Positions 1-13,555 are shown, counted from the first letter of the stretch. The stretch: 64,000 nt of DNA from Lasiodiplodia sp. COLG20 (GCA_009801085.1 VNWV01000003.1:3038001-3102000); one strand, 5' to 3'. Translations and numbers: made by a program. Notes: generated by a model from the sequence alone, not told the origin.

Positions 1-351
1 ATCGTCATGACCAACATGCTAGTGGGCTTGGACGTGCAGCAGGAGCTCGATGAGGGTAACCTGGTGCAAGAGATTGGCGATGAGCTTGACAAGGCGGTAA
101 GTCTTCATGTTTTGATTCTGCACTAATGGGCCCCCATGATGGTTAACAGATCCCATAGGGTGGCCGAGTTGAACGCGTCTTCGTTAATCGATACGCCTCG
201 AGCGACGATATTCCGGTATTCGCGAAGTTCACCAATGAGTTGTCGGCATTGCGCGCCGTCAACGCAATGGACGGTAGGCGGTTCAATGGCAACACGATCA
301 GCGCCCGCTACTTTGATGTTGACAAGTTCGAGAAAGGCGATTACACGCTAT
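1..351 (+). CDS. SPF45/DRT111-type splicing factor, C-terminal UHM part (5' partial)
   Basis: Only the last two exons are in the window (1-96 and 159-351, intron 97-158 with GTAAGT donor, ACTAATG branch site and TAG acceptor, phase 0). They encode about 95 residues of an RRM-like U2AF-homology domain: the N-terminal part reads TNMLVGLDVQQELDEGNLV, and the C-terminal part has a VFVNRY strand and an ARYFDVDKF element carrying the R-x-F loop typical of UHM domains. In SPF45/DRT111 proteins this domain follows a G-patch and binds ULM peptides of U2 snRNP-associated factors during 3' splice-site selection; some members are also linked to DNA repair. The family call is inference from the UHM and the short KGDYTL tail. 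PUF60 or another UHM protein remains possible because the G-patch lies outside the window. Confidence 0.75.
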
Positions 352-921
352 AATCGCCAAAAACTGGGGCGCGCACTCGGCGTAGGGTGTGGTGGTATGC
401 AAGCGATGAATAATCTTGGCGTTTTTACGGGACATTGGGCAGGTAGGCAAGGGTTGGCACCTGAATGTATTAGTACGATTCCTAGCGATGCTATTCAGAA
501 AAAAATCCAGAGCGACATAGTCCAAATACGGCGATTTTGCCGTGTCAAGCTGGAGTAGCTCTATGTTATGTACCTTTGTCCCCTGACACAGAAAGCTGCC
601 GAGGGCGAAGTCGTTCGAGCGGTGAATGAAAATGCTGGAGCTCAAAGGCGTGCATATCATCTGTCTATCAGGCCAGCCGGAAGCTTTCGATCCGGATCGG
701 GACGATTGGATGCAGGGCCATGTGGGTCGACACGTGGAGCAGGGCAAGTGCCGCAGTGGCGGCTCTGATAATTAAGCAGCTCAGGCCAGAGTCACCCTAC
801 GCCTATCGATACGTGCCCCGGCCGTGAATTTCACTCCACGTCTTTCCTCCGCACCTCCCTCCACTCGCTCAGTGGACTTTTTGTTTTTCGTTTCTTCATT
901 CCTTTTCCGTCGCCATCCATC
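352..921. other. Intergenic, no gene seen
   Basis: 3' flank of the UHM-protein gene and 5' flank of the desaturase. Short open frames exist on both strands but they lack recognisable protein sequence, and the last 100 bases are pyrimidine-rich as expected of a fungal 5' leader. Confidence 0.7.
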
Positions 922-2204
922 ATGCCGTCGTCAGTCACGACCACCACGACTGTCGAGCCCAAGACGAAGAATGCAGAGCCCGATTTCTTCTGGACCTATA
1001 CCGAGGAGCCGCACCGAACACGGCGCATGGCCATTATCAAGGCGCATCCAGAGGCAAGCCCGCCCCCACGCAGCCCGCGTCATTGAGCTCTCCGAACTAA
1101 CCTGCTCCCTCGCGTAGGTCACGAAGCTCTGCGGTCCCGAGCCATTGACCAAGTATGTCGTCGCCGGCGTCGTTGCGCTGCAAGTAACCTGCGCCTACCT
1201 CCTCCGCAACACGCCCATCCTGTCCTGGCCCTTCTTCCTTACCGCCTACATTATCGGAGCCACGGCAAACCAGAACATTTTCCTCGCCATCCATGAGATC
1301 TCGCATAACCTGGCCTTCCGGTCGCCCTTGGCGAACCGCGTCTTCGCCTGCTTCGCGAACTTGCCCATAGGCATTCCGTACAGTGCTTCGTTCCGGGTGC
1401 GTATATACATGGTCACATCCGCGTTTCGATAGGATATCGACTAATGACACCAACCAGCCCTACCACCTCACGCATCACAAATCGCTCGGCGTCGATGGCC
1501 TGGACACGGACCTGCCGACAGCCTTTGAGGCCGTTGTGCTCGACTCGGTGCTCGGAAAGGCCTTCTTCGCGACCTTCCAGATCTTCTTCTACGCGCTGCG
1601 GCCCATGTTCGTCTACCAGCTGCCCATCTCCAAGATCCACCTCTTCAACATCGCCTTCCAGCTCGTCTTCGACTACGCCCTCGTCACCATGGCCGGCTGG
1701 CACTCTTTCGTCTACCTGCTCGCGTCCTCCTTCCTCGCGGGCTCGCTGCACCCCTGCGCCGGCCACTTCATCGCCGAGCACTACGTCTTCGAGGGCAACA
1801 AGGACAAGCTGTCGACCGGGGCCCATGGCCCTGCGAACAGCCTCGCGTGCCCCCCGCCCGAAACCTACTCGTACTACGGCCCGCTTAACTTCTTCACCTA
1901 CAACGTCGGCCTGCACAACGAGCACCACGACTTCCCCGCCGTGCCGTGGAGCCGGCTGTGGGAGCTGAACCGCATCGCCAAGGAGTTCTACGACCCCCTC
2001 CCCCAGCACCGCAGCTGGGTTGGCGTCATCTGGCAGTTCATCTGGGACAAGGACGTCGGCATGTGGTGCCGTGTCAAGAGGGCTGAGGGTGGTAGAAAGG
2101 TCGGCGGTGGAAATGGACCGGCAGCCAAGGTCAGCGTCTCGGCTGGCTGGAAGGAGGAGGAGCTGGGTGCGAACGAGGCATCTTCGATTCCCGGGGTGAA
2201 ATGA
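922..2204 (+). CDS. Sphingolipid (dihydroceramide) delta-4 desaturase
   Basis: Exons 922-1053, 1118-1396 and 1458-2204 give 385 aa. The enzyme puts the 4,5-trans double bond into the sphingoid base of dihydroceramide in the ER, a step towards fungal glucosylceramides. The N-terminal lipid-desaturase segment (FFWTYTEEPHRTRRMAIIKAHPE) precedes membrane helices. All three histidine boxes for the di-iron centre are present: HEISH (about 103-107), HLTHH (140-144) and HNEHH (290-294). The ATG at 922 is chosen because it leads directly into the conserved N-terminal segment. Intron 1 (1054-1117) is a GC-AG intron with donor GCAAGC and branch CTAAC. Intron 2 (1397-1457) is canonical. Length matches DES1/DsdA-type fungal proteins (roughly 350-400 aa). 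The C-terminal 50 residues are Gly/Lys-rich and variable. Confidence 0.93.
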
Positions 2205-2724
2205 ATGCGGGCTGCTGAAAGTGGTCTTGTTGACACGGTAGCTCGACGACATGGAGGTTTACGAACGGTCATGATTACAGGAAAAAAGAAAAAAAAAGTG
2301 ATGACGGCATGTATGTATATAGAAAAAAGCAGGGATTGACATTGTTAGGCAATATCGTAAAGTAGCATCTTGATAAAGTGAGAAAAGGAACCCGAGAGGC
2401 TAGGACAAGGGACACATGTATCACTCAATCTCACTTGAGGTGCATGTAGGAGAGTGTAGTGTTAACTTTATCATTCGTGTCATGGTGCGAGGTCAACCAT
2501 TCTGACGAGCCATGCCGAATCTAACAAAAACTATATTCTTGATTTGTTGGATGATTGTGTCCCTCCACTGAGTCACAAAGGCTTCCTAATGGCGCTCTTG
2601 AACGGGTAAATCTGGACCTGTGTGTTTGAGCTTGCAGTTAGCATTCGTTCATGGCTTGAGTCAAAGGCGGAGGAGAAAGGCCGATCCCGCCCACCGCTCG
2701 CACAAACTCCAAGACAACCACCCC
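2205..2724. other. Convergent intergenic region
   Basis: 3' flanks of the desaturase (+) and the YCII gene (-). A-rich runs near 2280-2300; no coding sequence seen. Confidence 0.6.
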
Positions 2725-3525
2725 TTAGGATACAATCTTTATAATCTTGTCTCCGCCTTTCCCCGCCTCCAGCAGACCAAGGTCAAACAATGAGAAGGGC
2801 CAAAATCACGATCGAGAATAGAATAGAATGAAAAAAAAAAAAGAGGGGGAAAAAAAGGTACCTTGCTCCAGTCCCAGACCTGGTTTTCGGTGTAGACGTC
2901 CTTCTTGAGCTTCTCCAGGACCTCCTCCTTGCTAGCGGCCCAGGCTAGCATTGCACTGCCCAGCATCTTCATCGGCTCGCCTTCCTTGGGCACGTCCTCC
3001 AAGAAACCACCACCCCAGAGCCAGAAGTCGGGTGGGTAGGTCTGCAGGTTGGCCAGGTGTTGTCTATGAAAACATGATTGATTAGTCTGTGCCTGCCCTC
3101 TGGTTTCTTTTTTTTAATTTCCATCGTGTCTCTTCAAGTGTCGAGATGAGCGTATTAGGGTTCTTTAGCTCCGAGGAACAAGAATGAGGCAGGATGTGGG
3201 GTATATCTTGATTGATGACGAAAAGAATTTTTTGTGGCCGAAAGTGGGGGAGATGAGGAACTTATCGGAGCTTGTAGACTTACTGCCTGACTTCCATACG
3301 ACGGGCTAGGGCGCCGGCCTGGTCGGGCAGGATGACGAGCCACTCGTACTTCTGGGGTTCGGACGACATAGCTCTGATGGTAGTCTTGTTGAAGCGGTTG
3401 CGTGAGATATGGGTTGCAGGCGAGGAGGAAGAAACAGCTAGCGGGAGAGCTCGATGGAGGATGGCAGGAGTAGGGTGTGCAGCAATCAACGGCGAGAATC
3501 GGCGGACGGCAGCAGCAACAACCAT
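2725..3525 (-). CDS. YCII-related domain protein
   Basis: Exons on the minus strand: 3525-3284, 3063-2862 and a short inferred last exon 2766-2725 (161 aa). The core begins YEWLVILPDQAGALARRMEVR, continues to HLANLQT, a Gly-rich WLWGGGFLEDVP turn, and an SAMLAWAASKEEVLEKLKKDVY helix. This is the dimeric alpha/beta-barrel fold of YciI-like proteins. The family is widespread but its reaction is not established, so none is assigned. The first 52 residues before a second Met (position 3369) are Arg/Ala/Ser-rich and acid-free for about 50 residues, like a mitochondrial presequence; translation could also start at 3369. The last exon (13 codons) is chosen only because frame and splice sites fit, and it lacks the usual C-terminal strand of the family, so the C-terminus is uncertain. 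Confidence 0.8.
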
Positions 3526-4303
3526 AGGGAGTTTGCGGCAGCAACCGGGAAGAGAAAGAGCTTACTCTTTTCCTGCTTGCAGGAAAAGCTGAGGTCTCAG
3601 ATGTAAAGAGGAAGACGGAGGAGGCGTGACGGCAGAGAGGCCGAGGATGAGGGATGGGTTATATATCTTGTAGGATGGTAGTTCCTAAGATAGACGAGAC
3701 AGGATGATCAAGCCAGCCGAGTCAGGAAGGAATGCAAATGGGGCAAGTCGCGCGTGACGTTGCGTGGATCCTTCTCTTGACAAAACCAATTGACGAGTTA
3801 CGATTTCGTACGAGGAAAGTCGGCGGAAGAATATTCCCGCGTGTCTCCGGTTAATGCACTCCGTAGGGCGCGGCTTGTGGATGGTGGGAAAGAAAAGGTG
3901 CCATCGATTGCCCCACCCGCCAGGACGGTACCATGCCCCCGCTGCAAGCCCCGAGGCTCGGCGCAACGCCCCCGGCGGGGTCATAGAACCATCCCGCCCT
4001 TGCCTGCTTCTAGCCATCACCGTTGTCTTAAGCATCTTGCTCCGCTGACGGCTACTGCCGGTCATTACTCATTGACCCTTCCTATCTGCTCTAATCGCCC
4101 ATCTCGAGTCCACTACCATCACCCGTCTCAGCATCCCACTCCCCGCGTGTGCATATCCTGAAACTGCATCTTCCGAGCTGTTTCAGCAGGGCTACATCAT
4201 CACGACACACACATATCTCTGCCCACCCAATCGCAGGGAGCAGAGTCGAAAGAAAATTATCCCGCCAACCATTTTAAAGCACAACCACGCACGACAGCCC
4301 TAT
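3526..4303. other. Divergent promoter region
   Basis: Separates the YCII gene (-) from the small + strand gene at 4304. No coding sequence recognised; the 4180-4300 stretch looks like a pyrimidine/CA-rich leader. Confidence 0.6.
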
Positions 4304-6534
<2,231 letters not shown>

Positions 6535-7224
6535 TGTGTATTGGTGTGAGAGGGCTGTCGGCTCTGGAAACGGTGGGGCAGCGGGTTATGAGGCGAGCAG
6601 CACATCTTGATAGTGGTCCGTGCGAAGCGGCGTTCAAACGGACTTCCGGCGTCCGCCTGAGCTGTAAGGCTGAGAATCTCCAAGCTCGACCGTTTTATAT
6701 CTTGCCGGAAATCGGACAGGTTACCATGAGTAAACGGAGACGCGTCTGCCTGGTAGCCGACAACGGACTGTCTATCTCTATCGACTCGGATGGGTCATGG
6801 CGAGACACGGCCACACACGGCCAAATAAGTTGTTGCCAGCGCTTTCCGCCGCTCTCTGCCGACTAGATAGGAATGGAACCCTTAAAAGGACCTTCATCTT
6901 TTCAAAAAGTCCATGCACCTTTGGATAGATTTATGGAAATGTTTAGAAAATTTACCACAGTGAACAGAGCTTCTAGGTGGCATATTCGAACTCCGATCGT
7001 CTTCATCAGATAAGTCGTGCGGCCACATCCAGATAAGGTGCTTTTTTACCAGTGCTCTGGGCCCGCTTTGCTTGGCGCGAGCGCCGCCCGCAATACCCTC
7101 GTGCACTTCCGCTGTCGGAGACGTCATCATGGACATACAACTACTCCCACCCTTTTCTCGCCCACCTTGAACAACAATCACTTTCCCGCTGAACTCCCCC
7201 GAGCATCCTATCCAAGAATGAGGC
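6535..7224. other. Divergent promoter between MetAP2 and the J-protein gene
   Basis: About 690 bases with no recognisable gene; shared upstream region of two divergent genes. Confidence 0.6.
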
Positions 7225-8211
7225 ATGCCACGCCTTGCGCTGTCTCCGCGGACCCCTCATCAGCTGCTCGCCGCGCGTCGGCGGCAACAATGCAGCAACA
7301 CCACCAGCACGCGCCAATTCCACGCTTCAGCCTGCCAGCACAACAACGCTGAGGCGCAGAGCCATTACGAAGCGCTCGAACTCCCCTTCACGGCGAGCGC
7401 AGCGGAAATCAAGCGGTAAGAATCAAACACAAAATACCCTCCGTCACCACCTCCAACCAACCAACTAACAAACGCACCACTCCCCAAAAGCCAATTCTAC
7501 TCCCTCTCCAAACGCCACCACCCCGACCGCAATAAGGGCGACCCCGCAGCCTCCTCACGCTTTGTCCGCATCAGCGAAGCCTACCACGTCCTGGGCTCGC
7601 CGGAAAAGCGCAGCCGCTATGACCGGGACCTAGCACGTCTGCACCCGAACCGCCACCATGGGCACCACCATGCCGCGCCCTCTTACGCCGGCCCGGCCGG
7701 CTCACGACCCCCCTCCGGCCTAAGTAGGCGGCGCACGCAATTCCGCGGCCCCCCGCCGTCCTTCTACCGCAACGGCGCCTGGGGCGCACACGGCACGAAG
7801 CGCGCCGCGGCGGGCGGTTTCGACGGGACGAACCCCCACGAGCATACGACGGACCACCACAACCACGCGGGCGAGTCGACCTCGTCGGCGGCCGGCGGCG
7901 GCAACACGTACACGGGCGCATTCTACGCGTCTCCGGGAGGCGGCTTCGGCCCGGGCCAGGCGGAGCGCGGGTGGGACAACGCGATCCCGCACTGGGACCG
8001 CGTTGCGCACCGGCGCACGCAGGAGGGCATCGCGGCCCAGCTGAGCCGGCGCGCGCGCATGCGCGGCGAGTCGGTGGACGAGATGAAGAATGGCGGCGGC
8101 CCGTGGAGCTTGCTGATCAACTTCTTCGTCGTGAGCGGGGCAATTGCGATTGTGGCGAGTATACCGAGTTGGATGAATTACAAGAAGAGAGAGAAGGTTC
8201 CTGGCAAGTAG
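7225..8211 (+). CDS. Mitochondrial membrane-anchored J-domain (DnaJ) protein
   Basis: Two exons (7225-7415, 7491-8211) give 303 aa. Residues 1 to about 40 are Arg/Ser/Gln-rich without acidic residues up to RRRQQCSNTTSTRQFHAS, a typical mitochondrial presequence. The J domain follows (HYEALELPFTASAAEIKR, then YSLSKRHHPDRN with the HPD triad at 74-76, then AYHVLGSPEKRSRYDRD), so it should stimulate ATP hydrolysis by an Hsp70. A His/Gly/Ser-rich linker leads to a conserved WDNAIPHWDRVAHRRTQ segment and one C-terminal membrane helix (LLINFFVVSGAIAIVASIP) with a Lys-rich tail. The layout resembles DNAJC30 or yeast Jid1-type proteins rather than general chaperones; that assignment is inference. The start is the first Met in frame with the presequence. 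It is convergent with VDAC. Confidence 0.88.
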
Positions 8212-8568
8212 GATAGTTGACTTTAGAAAGCTGCGTTGCGGCTGACTGGTGATTGGTGATTTGGCTTTGATATTGGGCATCACAGGGCATTGGGATGGGC
8301 GGCGAAACCTTGGCAATAGATCGCAGGCGTTATACTTGCTTTGTCGCTGCTGGTATTGTACATTGATCATTGAGACTGAGCACTGCGAATAGCGTAGTTA
8401 AGCATGCACATTTTCCTCGATTGTATATCCTCTTTGGAACCCAAGCTGCTCTAGCGTTACAGAACCTCACCAACAAAGAGAGGAAAGCTAAAGCTACAGG
8501 GAAAGTGAAATTCACATCTTTGGTCCTCCCCAATTCTATGTCTCCACCCGAAAATGCTTTTGGTCCGT
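8212..8568. other. Convergent 3' region
   Basis: Lies between the stop codons of the J-protein gene and VDAC; presumably both 3' UTRs. Nothing else seen. Confidence 0.6.
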
Positions 8569-9899
8569 TTAACCCTCGAAGGTGAAGGAAGCGCCGATCT
8601 GTACATGCTCTTGTAAGCACATGCCCTTCGTACCCTATGAATTGTAGGAGCGGGAACAAGCGGTTTACCTTGTGGCCAGCCTCGTTGAGCTTCTGGGTGT
8701 CGAGAGACGCGCCGATGCCGAAGGTGAAGCCCTGGTTGATCTTGGTGTTGTAGGCAAGGGAAGCAATGCCGCGGTCGTTGATCTTGGCCTATTTTCAGAG
8801 AACAGGTGTCAGACATGCTGTTAAACTATGCTCCAGGAGTACTCACCTTGGCGAAGGACAGGGGGTCGAGCTTGTACTTGCTGGCAAGCTCGATGCCGAC
8901 GGCGGAGCCGGCCTTGGCGTCCCAGGAAGCCTTGGCGCCGGTCTCGACGGCGGCGTTGACCTTCTGGTAGTAGGAGGCGGTGAAAACGTTCAGGTTGTTG
9001 GTGGCGGTGATGGCGGCGCTGTAGAGAGGAGTCTGGTAGCCGACGGCAGCCGAGTAGCGAGTGATAGCAGCCTTCTGGACATCGTAGCCAGCCTCACCAC
9101 CGACGAGGAAGCCCTCGTGGCCGACGACACCGTCGACGACGGCAGTCAGGTTGCCGGCGGCCGAGTAGTCGAAGAAGGCGCGGGTCTGGAAGGCGGGCTG
9201 CTTGAAGGTCAGGTTGAGCTTCTGGCCCTTGTTGCCCGAGCTGGGCGCGAAGACCGAGGAGAGCTCCGCCTTCAGGCCCTTGGTGAAGGTGTTGTCCAGC
9301 TCAACCTTCGTGTTCAGGACGTTGGCGGTGTTCCAGGACTCGGTAACGGTGATGCCTGTATTCGTCGAGATGCGCATTAGCCCCGATAGTCCTAAGCCAT
9401 GGGCCTCTGGCGGGCCCGGCACCCCCATGAGTATGAAATTGCAGCTGATGCCGTTTCTCTTTCTGATAGGTGCCATTAAAGAGAGGTGTCGGATGGATAT
9501 ACCGTTAGAAAGAGCCTTCTTTCCCTCGACCTGTTTGTGTGCGCAAGCGCCGTCAGCAGCTGCTCCAAAGCGCGCATGAGTGCGATAAGACTTACGGAGC
9601 CGTTGATGGGGCCATCGTGGGCCGAGGTGCCCTTGGTGGTGACGGCGACGCCGTTGGGGGACTTGAGCTTGACCTCAAGGACCGCTGTCGCGGGACGTCA
9701 GTGACTGTGCCCATGCAGGAGGTGCGCGTCGCGAAGCTCACCAGCAGCGGCGTGGTAGAAGTCCTTGTTCAGGAGCTGAAGCACGCAGAGTTAGCGTTGC
9801 CAGGGCAGGCGGGCGTGCGCAATTGCGCGAGCAAGCGGCGCAACGCAGACGTACGTCGTTGGCCGACTTGGGGATGTCGCTGAAGGCCGGAACGGACAT
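8569..9899 (-). CDS. Mitochondrial outer membrane porin (VDAC)
   Basis: Seven exons (9899-9855, 9775-9742, 9684-9596, 9530-9503, 9355-8847, 8788-8669, 8598-8569) give 284 aa, the usual VDAC size. It forms the beta-barrel channel for ATP/ADP and metabolites in the outer membrane. The N-terminal helix reads VPAFSDIPKSANDLLNKDFY. Eukaryotic-porin signatures follow: NTKVELDNTFTKGLKAE, VVGHEGFLVGGEAGYDVQK and KINDRGIASLAYN, ending in IGASFTFEG. Exon 4 is only 28 bases and exon 2 only 34. Exon 4 was placed because it restores VEGK...GITVTESWNTAN, and the intron between exons 4 and 5 (9502-9356) is otherwise open in frame, which could mislead a gene finder. All junction phases agree. Confidence 0.96.
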
Positions 9900-10928
9900 G
9901 ATGATGGTGATATGAAGGAGAGGATGAAAACTGGAGGGCCGAGTCAGCGAGCGGGCGCGTTGAGATGGAGCGATGCAGTCCTTACCGATGATGTGCTTGG
10001 GTGCGGGTGTTGCGCTTGGGGGGAAGTCAGTCCGGCGGCGTCGCGAAAACAAAAGAGAGCTTGGGGTCGGCGTCGGCAACCCGCCGCGGAGCAATTCGGG
10101 GCACCACGTGCCCACGCCCTCCTGCACGCACTGGCTCCTCGCGGTGAACATCCCGGTCGCTGCGTCCGCGCCTTTCTGTTGGGATTCCCTGTGTTTGATC
10201 CTCCCAGAACTGGCATCGCGCTCCTGCTGACTTGTCACCTCGAGGCCATGACGCCTGGCCATTGGCCGCGCCCCATCCATGCGTTGTCTCCTTGAGCACG
10301 AGGGAAGCAAAGCTCCAGCTTGTTTCCTCCAGCTTCGTGACTCTGGCTGTTCACCTTCACAGCGAAGCTATGACTCCTCGTCCGACCCACTTGGCCGTGG
10401 TGATAGCCAGGCTGTCATTTACTCCTTTCGTCCGCGTCCGGCAAGATCAGGAGAACACGCGCTTGTATCATATCGCAGGTCCATCGTTCGCAGTCGTCTG
10501 CTTGATCTACAGAGGAGTATTGCAGCCGGTGACTAGCGTGAAGAATGGCAAGTCCCTGGAACATAGCATAACTATGCCTCAGTTAATTTTTTTTTTTAAT
10601 TTTTACAAAAAAGGAACATGACATGGGTAGTTGAGGCTATCATCCAGATGTAAATGTAGAATCAATAATCATACGTTCACGTCCAGACGAGAACTTCAAC
10701 TACCCATAGCATGAGCGAAACCCAGAAAAATAAATCCACGCGAGCCGTCGGCTGCAACACCCCCAGCAGTTGGAAGCTATCAAGCTCTGATTGGTGAAAG
10801 CACATGCAGAGCAACCCACGTCGGACGAAGACCGTAGTCAAGTCGACCGCTGCGGGTGTGAGCAGCTTTACTAAGATATTTCGTACAGCCACCCCCACCT
10901 CCCCAGGCCAGTTCGTCCGTCCGTCAGA
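9900..10928. other. Intergenic, VDAC promoter side
   Basis: About 1 kb. GC-rich open frames near 9.9-10.3 kb overlap on both strands and have random-looking composition. A short T-rich/A-rich patch lies at 10584-10612. No gene supported. Confidence 0.6.
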
Positions 10929-11569
10929 TCAGTATGCCGGTGGCGGCTTTTCGATGTGCTCCATCTCGTCCCATTTCTTGATCATAGCAGCCTGATAATC
11001 AGTCCCAAACTTCTTCTTGAGCCTCTCGATCAAATGGTTTTGAAGAATCTGTATGACACAAATGCGGTTCGTATAGAACCTCTGATCGACATAATCCCTT
11101 TTCAAAAGGGGGAGATCGGCTCGTTGGAGCGTGGTGTAAGCGTTGTGAGGTGCGTCAAGTTTCTTCTTCCATACGAGACGGGCATAAGATGTGACCGGAT
11201 GGGTATGAGTTGATCCTTTTGCCCCCAGAAGAGTAGTATACTCGATGTCCAGGTTGCCAGTAGGCCACAGAAGCTGAGCCATGCCTGTTTAGCACGATTA
11301 GAGAGTCCAACAAGCGATGAACCGGGACTACAGTAGAATTACTGAAAATGCTCTGCTCCCAGTGGCCAAGACACTCTGCTGAGTCTTCACTGTCGACAGA
11401 TCTCGGGCACAATTCTGACGTATCGGTGGCGACCCTGCCGTTTGTCATTAGTGCAATGCTCAGATGAGACAAAAAAAAAAAAAAACACTCACCCTCCAGC
11501 CCACCCTGGATACCTAGCTTTAACATTATTTAGAAAAGAGCGCCATCGGGAGGGTTTTCCATTGGCCAT
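10929..11569 (-). CDS. Uncharacterised 174-aa protein
   Basis: Three exons (11569-11493, 11434-11343, 11284-10929) are joined by canonical introns with consistent phase. I do not recognise the family. The N-terminus is basic (MANGKPSRWRSFLNNVKARY), followed by an acidic Ser/Cys stretch. The C-terminal two-thirds are strongly helical and charged: YARLVWKKKLDAPHN, DLPLLKRDYVDQRFYTNR, then LQNHLIERLKKKFGTDYQAA and MIKKWDEMEHIEKPPPAY. No signal peptide or membrane helix is seen. It sits next to a RIP-like repeat relic, so it may be a lineage-specific gene at the edge of a decayed element. The splice model rests on sites and frame alone; translation could instead start at a downstream Met in exon 3. 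Confidence 0.6.
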
Positions 11570-11639
11570 TGTGAACGATTTGGTCGGCCTGGAGGGACGA
11601 GTACTGGACACAAAGGAGAAGGTAGCTTAATCTATTTAC

Positions 11640-12430
11640 TTATAGATATACCCCGCGCCGTTTTGGCACCAAGTTCCTCAACACTAAAATCTGGTACGAC
11701 GAAATTAGGGTCCTCCCGACTTTAACCCCATAGAGCCGTACTAGTCGTGTAAACTATACCAGAGAGTACACTAGTAAAGGTTAGGAAACCCGTTTTTACT
11801 TCTCCCCGAAAGCATATCTAGGATAAGATCGTACCGGATAATGATGTATAAAGGGAGAATAGCTGTATAAGAATACCCAGGTACCAGCCTTTTAGACTAC
11901 TTTTTAGAGTTCTTTAGCGCACTAGTTCTAGGTATAGAAAGGTCGAAATCTACAAGCGCTGTTACAGTTTAAAGAACCTTGATAGACGCCTTTAAAGTCG
12001 ATTCTAGTAGGTATTAGTTGCGTTTTATATGCTTAAGCTTACGAAGAATCTCTTTCCCGAGTAATGTAACACGCGATTTGTCGCAGATAATCGTAAATAG
12101 GCCATTCAACTTCTCAAATGTCTCGCGAGTATTGGTATAAAGTGCTCTAATAGCGAAAAATCAAGTCGAGTATAAGTAGGTAAACCTCTAGAAGGTACCA
12201 AGCAAGATATAGTCAAGTCTATAGAAGACCGGCAGATAACAAGGATACAATTACTATGTGATCGTTTCGACTCTAACTGGTGCGGTAGCAGTGTGAGTTT
12301 ATCGTCTAATCCAGTTAGTGAGTGGTATGAGTAGGACTTACAGGTAAATTTAAGCGGGCTGGGCTGTATTCTTGCTGCTCTTATTAAGGCACTAAATCAA
12401 GAAGCCAGACTCGATATTTTTAGGACGTAC
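11640..12430. mobile_element. Decayed, RIP-like repeat relic
   Basis: About 800 bases with a base pattern unlike the flanks: TA dinucleotides are very frequent (9 per 60 bases in several lines) while CA and TG are scarce, and every frame has many stops. This is the pattern left by repeat-induced point mutation of CpA sites in ascomycete repeats. Isolated fragments are faintly reminiscent of retroelement Gag, but too degraded to assign. No terminal repeats or target duplications could be identified, so the boundaries are approximate. Confidence 0.5.
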
Positions 12431-13010
12431 TCGATCACTCCCCTCCAAGGTAGGAAGACCAGCACAGATATTATATTCAGAAGTCAGTTACAGCATACGC
12501 GCTGAGAAAATTTCATCACCATGAGCTCTTCAGTTTAGCAGACCACTTGAACGGGTTCTTTCTTGTGCTCAGGAGGGCTGCCTAATACATAAATCAGCAA
12601 TAGGTGGCCACTGTTGTTCACGGCGCAGGGTTGCATATACGAATCATGTGCTCGAGGAAGGGATCTCGTTGAGCCCTCAACCACCGCTCTAAAATACGTA
12701 AACGTATCCGAAACTAACAGTCGGCAACACTGACGCAAGAATAAGGTAAAACGATGCTTTAGTGAGCCGTTCGATTGCATCTAGTCTACCCTAGACCACG
12801 GTGAGCTATGCCCATGTGAAACTAATAGCCGCGACCGGAATGTCAGCCTGTGAATCAATTTCTTGCTTTTACCCCGCCCAAAGACCCGAAAGATAGTAAG
12901 ACCCTAACACCGTCGCTTGATGCGAATATGTGGTAGCCCCAACGCCCCGCAAAGAAATGCAAGATCATTCAATCATGAAACCCGCGAACGGTGAACATTG
13001 CCGTCCGCAC
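12431..13010. other. Intergenic, 3' flank of the Ypi1 gene
   Basis: Composition returns to normal past about 12.45 kb. No gene recognised. Confidence 0.5.
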
Positions 13011-13555
13011 CTATTTGTCGTCGCCGCTCTTGTTCTTGGTGTAGTTAGGCATCTTCTCGTAAGCGTTTGGGCTTCTCTTCCGTGCCTTCTTCGGACCGCT
13101 GCCGCCATTGCCGTGGTGGTGGTGGGCGCGGCCGCGGCCGCTGTTGGTGGGACGCGCGGTGCTGTTGTCGGGCTCGCTGTCGGAGTCTTCATCAGAGGAA
13201 GAAGAGTCGTCGGACGAGGATTCGTCGGAGGATTCGCCGAATTCGCGCTGCTTGTGGTAGATGCAACACACTGTACAAGCATTGTCAGCCCTGTGATCCC
13301 ACACGCGGTGACCCGAAGCCAAAGGGCTGGGAAATGCCCGCGCTTACCTTTCGATGACTTCTTGCCCATTCCCTCGTTGTCCACGACATCCTCGGCCCAT
13401 TGGATGTGGCGGCGCTGCACGGGCTCGGCGCGTAGGCGCAGGGTGCCTGACGGCAGGTTCAGCGGCGACTCTCCGGACTCGGTGGTGACGATGGAGCCGT
13501 TTGAGGCTGAGGCCTCGGCGGTGCGCAGGGCGGACGAGACAGGGGTATTGGCCAT
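13011..13555 (-). CDS. ypi1: Type 1 phosphatase regulator Ypi1 (inhibitor-3 family)
   Basis: Two exons (13555-13348, 13270-13011) give 155 aa. Ypi1/inhibitor-3 binds the PP1 catalytic subunit and works in the nucleus in phosphatase regulation and mitotic control. The family core is intact across the splice junction: [17 protein letters not shown] (with the IQW PP1-docking type motif), then [20 protein letters not shown] long Ser/Asp-acidic stretch, an intrinsically disordered linker and a basic [15 protein letters not shown] tail follow. The start is the Met that begins [14 protein letters not shown] in a CCACCATGG context; an in-frame upstream Met at 13585 is less likely. Confidence 0.93.

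Noticed and set aside
1413..2252. 279-codon minus frame over the desaturase
   Set aside because: Antisense to an enzyme with all three histidine boxes; no motif of its own.
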